Source: Phallus indusiatus (Eukaryota > Basidiomycota > Agaricomycetes > Phallales > Phallaceae). Taken from it: a DNA stretch of 64,000 nt. The position numbers were made by a program, and so were the translations under genes. The stretch lies in NCBI GenBank assembly GCA_027605045.1, contig JAQFWX010000008.1, positions 248,001 to 312,000 on the forward strand, written 5' to 3'. The notes under the pieces are model-generated. The model had not been told where the DNA came from. It was given only the letters and a program-made list of their open reading frames with translations, and made no database searches. This document shows, one piece after another, positions 23,001-33,091 of this stretch (positions are counted from its first letter, which is position 1; the number at the start of each line of letters is the position of its first letter).

Positions 23001-26000
23001 TGTCTGTCCTCATCGGCAATGATCTGATCGAAGGTTAAATTCTCAAGAATAATACCTTGACGGAGGAACAGAATACGGTCGTGTCGAGGAAGAAAGGACA
23101 CTGTGTTTGTGACTAGTATTCGTGCTTTTGAAGCCAGTATTCCAGAGGGTCCGATAACATGGTCTAAATAGCACAATTAGATCTCAGCGTGTCTATAAAA
23201 CAGGACGAAATGTAAATACCGAAAACATGACGCGCCACGTGAGAATCAACAGCTGAAACGATTCACATGTCATTAGTTGTATCTGGCTGTTATTATACCG
23301 CATACATACCGGCCAAAACATCATCCAGCAGATACCTAGCGAATAATTAATGGTTAGAGATATTTTCAAAACAAGCAACCTGAGAAATCTCACAAGTCTG
23401 CACGTGCATATACAGCTCTGGCTAATGAAATACGGGCCCGTTGGCCACCAGAAAGCTGGAAGCCGTTAGTATATTGATGAGAAGGGGAAAGTTTCATTTC
23501 ATTTACCGTGATACCTAAATAACGTGGGTTATGAGTAAATTGTTTCATAAAGAGCAGTAAAGTTGTCAATACCCTTTTCGCCAACTTGAGTCATATCGCC
23601 ATTAGCTAAAAGTAGCAAATCTTGCTTCAAAGCGCAAGCTGTGAATATATGTTGTTTAAGTATAAGCATCACGTTAGACCGAGATCACATAACTAACCTT
23701 CAATAACCTCTTGATAGAATTCGGGATCATAAGCATGCGAGAAGAGAATGTTGTCTCTAACAGTGGCACTCATTATCCTAGCGATGTCTTTTTTAATGCC
23801 CTTGTGTCATAGATTTATAAAAGCAATTCACCATGGATTCTGGGGACAGTACGCAATTGATCCGGATACGACAAGTTTGCCTTCTGCACGGTGCATTTCT
23901 CCAATAATGGCCGATAGCAAGGATGACTGTCGCATTCCAGAAATTAACTTCTTTTCCAAGATAAATATTGAGATATTCACCTTGCCAGCTCCCACTCTTC
24001 CCATAACACCAACAAGTTCACCTTTCCTGACCGTCAAGTCTATTCCACTTAGGGTTGATTGAGCTTGAGTTCGGCTCCACTGGAATTCACCATCTTCAAT
24101 TTTGAGAATCTATTACAACCAGTTTGATTATGTGTGACCGATAAAATATGAAGAAGCCGTACCACATCCCCTTCCTCCGTCTCTTTGTGAACGACTTCCC
24201 TGGCGTCCTTTTGGAGTTCTCCAGCACGTAAGAAATCAGAGAGACGTTTGATTGATACGATGGCTTCAATGACGGACGTTGTCATGTTGGCAAACTAGAG
24301 ATCAAGTTAGCATACAACACTCGATATAGGCAGGTCAAAACATTAATACCATTCCGAAGGGGAATTGCAGAAGCATGAATAAGGATAATGCAGGGAAAAT
24401 CACATCGGAGGTCAACGGAGTGGGTGATACAAGTGCAGCTACAAGGAAGGAGCCGAACGCGACCACGATAGGAATAAATATCCATAAAGTAGTATTACAT
24501 GCCTGTATCACGTTAAATATGATTTAGGCTGATGTTCGGAAGTAAACTTACCGATGTCAAACCGATTAAGAGCAACAATTTTAACTCTCGATCGTTACGG
24601 ATCTGAAGAATCCTTCGCTTGAATGCTGGTTCCCATCCGTAAAGCTTGATACTGTATGCAATGTTAGCAATAAACCTACGAAGCCTATTATGTTAGTCTC
24701 GCCTTTTGATATTAGCCAATAACTCGGTCATCATCCTAGTTCTCTGATCACGATTCTTCATTTGCTGACGTTGCAATTTTTTGAGGTACTTGGCAATAAC
24801 TGTGTTAAGGGGCAATGATCCCGCCATTATTGCCACTCCAACGAATGCTGGCCAACCGAGGAGGTTGTATAAAGATATAAATGCCAGGGCAATTTGATAG
24901 GGGCCACTGATGAGGATCAAACCATAGGTACATAAATCCTGCAATTTCACTGTATCAACACTCATGAGGTTGACAACTTCCCCGGAGGCACGCTCTCCAC
25001 GCTCTTGACTTGAAAGAACGAGTGCCTTTTGATAGACGTTGGCAACAAGGCCAGCGCGAACACGCATTCCCGTTTCGTACACTTTTTGGAAATACTATAA
25101 TAATGGCTTTAATGTGAAGAAATAAATTCATCAACAAAAAATGTAATCACCTGGTGCAAAATTACCGACTGTGCGGAAGCAGCAAGAAACATTATGGCGG
25201 CAAGTGCGAATCCTTCATAAGAACTTGGTCCCTTGGTGCCGTCGTCCCGAGCTCGTTGATAATCTGCGATATATGACAGCAATAGCCGTAATAGCTGAGG
25301 CTGGAGAAAAGAAAGGCTGTCCTGAATTAATTTGAGAAGAGCCTTAAGGGAAATGACGGTCTTAAGTCAAGGGCAATCACACCAGTTGCAAAAAATACTG
25401 TACCGCGAAAGCAAAGGGACCTCCGTAAGCTGCGAAGAGAGCAACCCATAGAGATGAATGTTTCTGCATTGCGACGTGAAGTTTATCGCCGAGAACATGG
25501 GCTTCGTCGGAGCCTAACAATGAAAACATGTCCGACTCTGTGATGTATCGTTTATATCCGAGCTAATATGCATATTGTAAAATCCTGGTACATAAAATGA
25601 GTGCATATAACGTACTTTCATCAGCGGTGTCATCCAGCCGAAAGTCCAGACGCTAAAGATATTGGCACTAATGACCGGATTTTCGTTTTCAGGCTTGCCG
25701 ATCTCTTCATAGCCATCAGCTTTCGAGAACTCGGTGCCGAATATTTCCAGTGTAAATGCGATGGAACCAAAACACAAGACAAGACAGTGAAGAAGCGCAT
25801 CGACGCGGAACAACGTTGAAAGTTCACCAGCTAAATAATTGCTGCGAATCCAAATTAAAAATAAGGCAGTATAGATTGGCCAAAAGAGTAATAAAATAGT
25901 AGAAGATGATCGAGTTTTGATGTGGTTTTGGAACACGATGATTGGTAGGAATGCGAACACCGTGACACTAAGAAGCGTCGTCGAGAGTGGGAAACGGACA

Positions 26001-26359
26001 AAGGTATTTTTAAACGCCAATGCCAAGATAACTAGATTACAGATAGCGGCGAGGGACAGGAGACCCTGTTGTTAGTTTCACCCAGGGATGTGATGGAGAT
26101 GGGTGGTAGATGGTGAGCTATGGAAGCAGAATGGCGCAATATGACAACCCACCGTTTTGATATATAAGACCTGACGGCTACGAGAATTTTTGGGTAGCGC
26201 TTCTCTTGCCATCATCTGCATTACACGCACCCCGCCGACGACGAGCAAGCATCCAAACAACACTGGAAAAAGGACATTCTCCTCGAAGCAGAACGTTAAA
26301 TCGAAGTCGCGTTCATGCGAGACAGGATTCCAGCCTTCAAGACCGTCGCAAGATCGCAT
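20025..26359 (-). CDS. ABCC/MRP-type full-length ABC transporter (Ycf1/Bpt1-like)
   Basis: Exports or sequesters glutathione conjugates and other organic anions, typically across the vacuolar membrane in fungi. It starts MRSCDGLEGWNPVSHERDFD, the usual ABCC leader, followed by a hydrophobic TMD0 (26300-25640). TMD1 includes YETGMRVRAGLVANVYQKAL and EVVNLMSVDTVKLQDL. NBD1 has Walker A GRVGAGK (split by an intron near 23950-24000), QNPW, signature LSGGQRARISLARAVYA and Walker B LLDDVLA. TMD2 follows. NBD2 has Walker A GRTGAGKSS (split near 20970-21030), RSVISIIPQESQMFEGTLR, signature LSAGQRQLVCFARALL and a C-terminal SLAREAGVQLIEL. More than 20 short exons. The start is fixed by the leader and the stop TGA is at 20025-20027. 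I did not check every exon join, so small frame breaks could be hidden. Substrate unknown. Confidence 0.93.
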
Positions 26360-26793
26360 ATTAATTAACTGGACGATGGACTAATGTCAATAGCAACACG
26401 TCAACGTCTGCAACGACGAGCACACCGTCGCGATGTAAAAAAGAGACGCAAGAACCCACGGCGACGCGGCTTCGTCCTTTTATGGCCCGTCGGCTTAATC
26501 AGCTTTGCATAATTTTCTCCGGAGCCGTGGGGCCTAGCTCGATAACATTTGTATCGGGACCTATGTCGTGTCAATGTTGTCCTTACAAAGCAGAGTTTCA
26601 TTGGTTACAATACATCGAGTCATCGCCGGCTCGACAATCCTGGCTATCATTTACTTATGATATTAACGTTTCAATAGTAATATAAACGAATCGAATCTAC
26701 GGCGAAAATTTACAGCGAGGACGCTGCACTCTCGGAACATACGCGTAATCAAGAGAAAAGGGTATCAGAGTCTATGCTGCACATACTGCCAGT
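26360..26793. other. Intergenic: ABC transporter upstream region and FMP32 3' flank
   Basis: 434 bp between two genes on the same (minus) strand. The part next to the transporter start is GC-rich with CGACG-type runs (26400-26480); the rest is AT-rich. Short ORFs here show no coding character. Confidence 0.45.
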
Positions 26794-27786
26794 CTAAAAA
26801 CGAAACCGGAAGTAGGCCAGCAACAGCGCAGAGCAACCGGTGACTAATTTTACAATCTCAATACACGTCACTCTTGAAATGCTTTGTAAATGAATTAGCT
26901 TACCAAAACCAACTAGATATTGCAATGTAGTTGCCTAGAATGAATGGTATTAACTTTAGTAATCACCGTTGCTTGTTTGCCAATCAATTGCACCCCACCT
27001 TTGATGCCTCAATTGAGGTCCTAAGATTGGCAATCTCCGATTCTATTCGTCTGTCCACTTCTCGAATTTTGAGTTCCTGAGCGGAGGCTTCGTCTCTCAT
27101 TCGGCCTTTCGGAAGCATCAACCCCAGTGCTTCAATGTAAAGTAGTAGATGGACGCCCCACCTTTCTCCAAATTAAGGTCTAACCGAACGCTAGCTTGCG
27201 TTCTACCGATTTCCTCACGTAATCGTTGCTTTAGTTTCTCAATATCAGTTATCAATCTTAACAGAAAAAAAAGTCAATAGTTGATCAAAGAAATGAGCAA
27301 TCACAAAACCTTTCCGTCTCCGCTTTCGTCTTAGCCAAGTCATTCTTTTCCATCATTTGTAATTCGGACTTCAGCTGGGCGAAATCAACTTTCTGGGTGT
27401 ATTGATGCTAAAAATGTATTAGACTACTTGGGCAGCCGGCGTACAACGGTTCTTCACCTTTTCGTGCTCGGCCTTATTGACCATGTTGTGTGTCATATTC
27501 CGTACACTCTCATCAATGACTTCCGCCATAGCCGTCATTATTCCCTCCGCTTGGGCACGGTTAAGTCCTTCCTTTTCTAATCTCTGCACAAAATGATGCG
27601 TGTCGAAATGGAAGTCAGACCTGACGCTACTTGACTGAATGCTCCGGGCCAGTGAGGTAGTCAAAGTGGGAACAGCCTGCGATCTATCTTAGAAAATTAG
27701 TAGCTGGACAAAATTGTAACAGTGATGAAAGTTCACTTACCTCGACCAAAAGACTTTAAGATACCTAACGTGAAGATATTCGCCAT
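26794..27786 (-). CDS. FMP32: Mitochondrial DUF1640 coiled-coil protein (FMP32/CCDC90/MCUR1 family)
   Basis: An inner mitochondrial membrane protein of the CCDC90 family; yeast Fmp32 is linked to cytochrome c oxidase assembly and animal MCUR1 to the calcium uniporter. Exon 1 is tiny (MANIFTLGILKSFGR), followed by RSQAVPTLTTSLARSIQ, a plausible presequence. The family core is FDTHHFVQRLEKEGLNRAQA, AEVIDESVRNMTHNMV and a long coiled coil including ETERLITDIEKLKQRLREEI. It ends in a C-terminal membrane helix, VTGCSALLLAYFRFRF. At least five exons join in phase. The stop is TAG 26794-26796. The length and C-tail match the family. It sits head-to-head with MAK16, 95 bp apart. Confidence 0.87.
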
Positions 27787-27881
27787 AGTGCGTGGTTAAT
27801 GTCAAAGTTGATTAAATAAGGCGTCTGTGCTCGTTTTCCGGGTTTGGTTCCGCCCAACTTTTAACAAAACGCTCAACGACG
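27787..27881. promoter_or_regulatory. 95-bp bidirectional promoter, FMP32/MAK16
   Basis: Only 95 bp separate the start codons of the divergent genes, so they must share promoter sequence. The centre is CG-containing (CTCGTTTTCCGGGTTTGG) and lacks a TATA box. Confidence 0.5.
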
Positions 27882-29227
27882 ATGCAGAGCGATGATGTCG
27901 TGTGGAGTATTATAAACTCACAGTTTTGCTCTTATAAAGTAAAGTATGTCGGACCATTTGTTGATACTTCCAGCACCTTGATAACATTTTTTTTTCAGAA
28001 CTGAGACCCAGAATTTTTGTCGAAACGAGTACAATGTCACTGGCTTTTGCAATCGGTCTTCTTGCCCTCTAGCCAATTCCCAATATGCTACGGTTAGAGA
28101 ACACGAAGGAGTATTATATCTATATATGAAGACTATCGAACGTTCTCATATGCCTGCCAAGTTGTGGGAGCGGGTGAAGCTTTCAAATAACTATTCCAAA
28201 GCCTTAGAGCAGGTACGTTCACATGGACCCACTTTTTTTATCGTTATTACTGAACGTTTATATCTCAAAGATTGATCAACACTTAATCTACTGGCCTTCC
28301 TTCTTAATTCACAAATGCAAACAACGAATCACCAAAATAACGCAATACCTAATCAAAATGCGTAGAATGAAATTACGAACACAGTAAGTTTCTTCACAGC
28401 CCTTCATAATGTCAACTCATATTGCTCGGAAGGACAAAACTGGTACCTATATCCCAAAAACGCGAAAGACGCGAACGAACTCGCGAGACAAAAGCGCTCA
28501 GTGCGGCGCACATAGAAAGATCAATCCAAGCTGAATTGCTCGAACGACTGAAATCAAAGGCATACGGCGACCAACCTCTCAATGTCAATGAGGAAGTATG
28601 GAAAGCAGTTCTTGACGGAGAGAAAGGTAAGTTCAACACAACGTTTTGATGCTGTCTTCAACGTTTATTCATCGGTGTCAACAGGTAAGGAGAAGGCCCT
28701 TGCAGAGTTAGAGGACGAGGAGTCGGAAGAGGAATTCGAATCAGGAGAAGAATTAGAAGAGGAGGAGGAGGAAGGATGGGGAGAGCGTGAATTCGTCAGC
28801 GACGATAGTGATCTGGAAGACTTGCAGGATGATGACGATGCTTGGGACCTGGAGGATATGGGACTAGAGAGAGTCTCAGATGATGACGATGGTGAAAATA
28901 CTGGAGCAGTTCGTATACTAATACTGAAATTTTTGTCTTGCCGGGGCTGACGTAGTAACTAGGATGACGACGAAGAAGGCTCTGACGCAGAGGACAAGGA
29001 GGGGAAGCCCTCGGCCAAGTCTCAGGGCAAGAAACGGAAGCTACCCCCGCCTTCTAATAAAAGAGATCGCAAAAAGGCCAAAGGTAAATATTTTTCAAAG
29101 CTTTTGCATTTCCGAAACTAAACCTTTCCCTGTAGGTCCAGCACGTCCTGGTGGTCCTCGTGTCGAGGTTGAGTGGGAGCATGAACAAGAATCTCAGCGA
29201 CTCGCATCAACACAGACATCATGGTAG
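27882..29227 (+). CDS. MAK16: MAK16 ribosome biogenesis protein (60S, nucleolar)
   Basis: Needed for maturation of 66S pre-ribosomes in the nucleolus. The N-terminus [19 protein letters not shown] and the zinc-binding Cys-rich segment [27 protein letters not shown] match Mak16, as do [20 protein letters not shown] and [20 protein letters not shown]. The C-terminal part has [20 protein letters not shown], then a long acidic Glu/Asp tract (28700-28960) and a basic [18 protein letters not shown] nuclear signal. Exons: 27882-27943, 27999-28213, about 28271-28383, 28433-28626, 28685-28918, 28963-29083, about 29137-29227. All phases agree and no frame break was seen. Co-oriented with no neighbour; divergent from FMP32. 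Confidence 0.95.
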
Positions 29228-29667
29228 TCACTTCATCAAACTCTTTTCGTGCCCATCTATCGTGTTCGTCCCAAGCAGGTCATAGTTCATTATCCTATTG
29301 ATTCAATGGGAAACGATATAATATATACTTCGCTCGCAATAATTTGGGAATAAGACATCAAAGGAGGGTAATACCCGCCATTAAATATGACTTCGGATAT
29401 GCCGGTCTTCGTAGTCTAAAAAGACCATAATCTCATATCCTCACCGATAAGCCTAGCACATCCGCGAACGTTACAGTTCAATGTTTATTACTCAAAACGC
29501 TCAGAGGGAAGAAAACATAACATAGTCCATATTTATACTTAATTTCATACAACCATATTAAGGGTATCCAGCTTTAGCCTGACATACTGGAGGCAAAGAC
29601 AAAGATAGCCAGAAAAAACTTGGAAAATTTAGGTGGATAAAATGAGATGTGCAGTAAGCAGAACACG
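29228..29667. other. Convergent intergenic region, no gene seen
   Basis: 440 bp between converging stop codons. AT-rich, with scattered short ORFs only and no repeat or RNA-gene pattern noticed. Confidence 0.5.
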
Positions 29668-31679
29668 CTATGACATGACCGCGGTCATTGTGTTCAGGTT
29701 GTCAGCTAGTGGATTCCATTTTCTTGGTGTCATCCCTGGGGACCGCATTTGAGCTCGTACAGCGTTCATCACCCGACGTCCGTGTGGAGAAAGTTCAGAC
29801 GAAGACGCTGGAGATGGCTGTTCCGATGCCTTGAGCGTAACAACTAAAGACTTCTTCGGCGTTTTGAGTGCAAGATTCTCGTCGTTCTCTATTCATACGT
29901 TGAAATGAACACTTTCAAAAGCGCGAAATAAGAATGATACCGACCTTTTTCATGATCATTCATCTCTGGCTGAGCCGCCTGGGATACTGCTTGCTTTGGT
30001 GACTGTTGAATTGGTCTAGGCCATCGACGCCTGCGTGGTCCCTTGGAAAACTTTCTGACCTGGCTTTTTGTCGGTCTCAGAGTGCTCCGGGTGGAACGTT
30101 TTGATCGGAAACGGGTACTTCCCGGTGCTCGCGTCTTTCTTCCATCGAGCGTCTCGGGATGGGGGTATATGGGTCAGGATCAGAATCAAGATCAAGATCG
30201 TTCTCTGGTGGAAGAGGCGGCAAAGGGTATAGTGGGAGCGGCGGTGGCATAGTCTCAATTTGAGGGTATACTGACGAAGCCACAGAAACTGATCTATTCG
30301 TCGCTCCAGAAGGTATTATGCTAGCACTCAAACCACCATTATTTCTGAAACCTTCGAAGGGGGCGCGATATCCCAATGGATTTGCTTTTGGCGAGCGTAC
30401 AGACTTGAATTGAAAGTCGAGCGGAATAGGGGGCAATGGGGGAGGCTGTTGTTTTCGCGGCGGCGGTGATAATTGCGTTTGCTTCACCTGAGGTCCATCA
30501 CGTACGGTATATCTTGGTCGAGGCTTTGGTTCGGACTCTTTCATAGCTCTAGGTCCCCGGGGTGGTTGAGGGACTGTTTGTAAGGCAGTCGATAGCTTTG
30601 GGGGTTCGACAGGGGGAGCAGCTTCTTCAACGTCATTGTGCTTGTTATCTTGAAGTAGGAATGAAAGTAAATCTTCCTCTTTGAGAACTGACTTTGGAGT
30701 GCGGATCACGACAGAACCATCCTTGATTGTACCCAGTTCTAACTCGATGGAATCGACAATACCACTGGATTGGGACGTCATTGAAATATTCAATTGGTCA
30801 TCAGCACCTCTTATATTTGATAAGTCGTCCTTGAATAGATCTTCAGCCATTCCAAGAGATGAAAGAAGGGATGCAGAATCCGAAGAACCTCTCTGTACTC
30901 TTCTAAAAAGGAAAAGATCAGTTCAAAGAATATCTCTCTGACTTGATGAACAAACTAACTGAAGACAACGTTCGGCCCAACTAAGGTCACTCTCTTTATC
31001 CAAATCTGTTAAGCTCGCTTCTGCAGACTCTTGTTCCCCAAGAAGCATCTTGAACGTGGATGTCCTCCGTTGACGGGCAGGAGTATTCGCGAAAGCTTTA
31101 GGATTAGGATCTCCAAAGTCGTCAAAAATATGAAGCAAACTCAGCACCGAAGGATCCCGCCTAAGTGTTTCTAGACGAGTTTTGTCACCAGGGGTTAATG
31201 GAGGAAGTGGACTCTTTTGAGGCGAACTCGAAGGTGTCGATAGGTGACTGGTCGTGCCATTGGCATAAGGAAATTCGGTGCGAGAGTGAACGGTACGTGA
31301 ATGAACAGTTACGGTATAGGTATTGACTGTATTTGTGGTCTGGGTAGAGATAATTGAAGGTTCGCGGAGTAAATTGTTGATCGGGTGAGCTGAATTCGTG
31401 CATGCATTTAGGCTGATATATAAATTTTGAAACACACCACTCACGAATGGGAGGTAATGAATGATATTCTGTTTCAGAAAGGACTGAAAAATGTGTAGAT
31501 GACGAACGTAAAAGGCGGTTTACGGCGGCCTGGTCTTGACTTGGATAAGTCGGTGTGAGCAAATTATTCGTACTTTGGGATGGGTAAGGAATTGGCTTTT
31601 CTAGCTTCTTTTTCTTCAGTTTATTTTTTTCGGGTTTATTTCCTAAAGAAAGCGTGAAAAGTCGTTGAATTAGCCCCAT
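29668..31679 (-). CDS. Uncharacterised Pro/Ser-rich protein
   Basis: Not recognised. The N-terminus MGLIQRLFTLSLGNKPEKNK is followed by a polylysine stretch (KLKKKKLEK). The middle is disordered: a Thr/Val-rich TNTVNTYTVTVHSRT segment, a short ordered-looking SVLSLLHIFDDFGDP, and a KSVLKEEDLLSFLLQ helix. Then come long Pro-rich runs (PPPRKQQPPPLPPIP) of the kind that bind SH3 or WW domains. It ends with a basic segment (KGPRRRRWPRPIQQ) and MTPRKWNPLADNLNTMTAV. Five exons can be joined. The apparent frame change at 30118 is resolved by a 59-bp GT-AG intron (30060-30118) in correct phase. A glycine at position 2 with a downstream basic patch could allow lipid-assisted membrane binding, but residue 6 is Arg, which is unusual for myristoylation. 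Confidence 0.7.
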
Positions 31680-32145
31680 AGCAGGGAATCTTCATGAAGT
31701 CGTTAGGGAGAAGATGCTGCAGCGCTGGAAATGTGTTTGCATTTGGTTTCGTGAGCGTGGGAAATGCCGTGAAGTGAAGGCTAAGTGGCAAGAAATGAAA
31801 CTCCTGTTTCAATCACACTTTTGTCGTACATACGATAATCTTTTCACGAAGGCAACGCGTCTTGGAGAAATTTTCCCTTCGCTTTGCTGAAGTTCGGCCA
31901 AGTTTCGGCGATGGCGCGATAAGTGAACTAGTGACGGGCCTTACATTCGACATATTTAACCACATTCAACGATGTTTCTCTTAATGCGAGCATAATCATT
32001 TCATCAAACCCAGCAGTTTCCGAATTAAATGCAAATTCCACAGAGCATGGACACGAATGCAACCTGGACGAATCTGTACGTTTTAACAATCGCAGAAGAA
32101 TTATGAAGTGTGACGCGCGTGACGAGTGCAATTCGCCACGGACAA
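31680..32145. promoter_or_regulatory. Divergent promoter with upstream ORFs before RPB4
   Basis: 466 bp between divergent starts. On the plus strand a 25-codon ORF runs 32029-32106. An ATG overlaps its stop (ATGA, 32103-32106) and opens a second ORF that overlaps the RPB4 start in another frame. If transcription begins upstream of 32029, both would act as uORFs. No TATA box is evident. Confidence 0.35.
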
Positions 32146-32780
32146 ATGCCACCACGTATACGTCGACGAAAGGAAACGGAGGAAGAGGATGCTGCCGTGC
32201 TAAAGCTCGGACCAGGTATACTGATAAAAACAAGAAAATTCAATTCTCTTATATTTATTTGCAACCCCAGAATTCAACAATGCAGGTTGTCTTCTGATCT
32301 CTGAGGTCAAGTACTTGTTGGAGCATCGTGATGAAGCGAAGGCTCCTCCGGATACGCCGTGAGTATTTTGCAAAGCCACTTCGCAACCTCGTTGTTTAAA
32401 TGTTTTAGCGTATACAATAAAACTTTAGAATACGTAAAAATGTTTACCAGGTTTCAAACTAGTGATTCCGCCGGAGCTGTTCGAGAGTATGTTAATTTTT
32501 GCGGGTGGTTCTCGTTCAATCTAACAACAGCTCAAATGTGCTCAGTATACTACGGCGTGAATCAGCCTTGACCCAGTTTGAGACTGCACAAATCGCAAAT
32601 CTTTGTCCCGTTACTTCGGAAGAAGCAAAAAGTTGCATTCCAAGGTGGGTCTGATTAATCAATTGACCGCCACAAATGACGTATAATGGAGTTGTATATT
32701 CCAGCCTTGTAAAGCTTGATGACGACCGCTTACAGGCGTTGCTGGATGAAATTCAGACCATGCGCAAATTTCAAAATTAA
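32146..32780 (+). CDS. RPB4: DNA-directed RNA polymerase II subunit Rpb4
   Basis: Forms the Rpb4/Rpb7 stalk of RNA polymerase II and links transcription to mRNA export and decay. Five exons: 32146-32214; 32273-32358; about 32409-32486; about 32565-32642; and the last from about 32704 to 32780. Reading: MPPRIRRRKETEEEDAAVLK, then FNNAGCLLISEVKYLLEHR, YNKTLEYVKMFTRFQ, LTQFETAQIANLCPVTSEEA and DDDRLQALLDEIQTMRKFQN. The last three are the hallmark Rpb4 C-terminal helices. Length is about 140 residues, the family norm. The ATG at 32146 matches the family N-terminus and there is no in-frame ATG upstream. Confidence 0.95.
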
Positions 32781-32850
32781 ACTCAATTTGCTGTGCTTTT
32801 TGTCTGTATCGATACTTCAATATATAATGTATATAATGTTTATGATTCAC

Positions 32851-32856
32851 AATAAA
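32851..32856 (+). terminator. Poly(A) signal AATAAA of RPB4
   Basis: AATAAA lies about 70 bp after the RPB4 stop, in an AT-rich stretch. The spacing is typical for fungal 3' ends. The motif is visible; its use is inferred. Confidence 0.45.
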
Positions 32857-33091
32857 AATTTATCCTATTTATTTTTTTTCTGTTGTTTTGCTCGCAAAGA
32901 AGGCACGAGAATGTGCAATTGCTGGCACAAGGTACGAAAATCTGCGTTTTCAAAGTCCGCGCCAACGTAAGGATACTTCCAGACGTTGGGCCCACCGGCA
33001 GCACTGACCACGACTTCCCTCATTTTAGCCCCGCTTCTAATGCAATATGTCGAGTTAGTTTTATGTTCTATTTCTCAGTTGTTTTATTCTG

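Noticed and set aside
30016..30260. Apparent frameshift in the 30-kb Pro-rich gene
   Set aside because: A 59-bp GT-AG intron (30060-30118) joins the frames in the correct phase.
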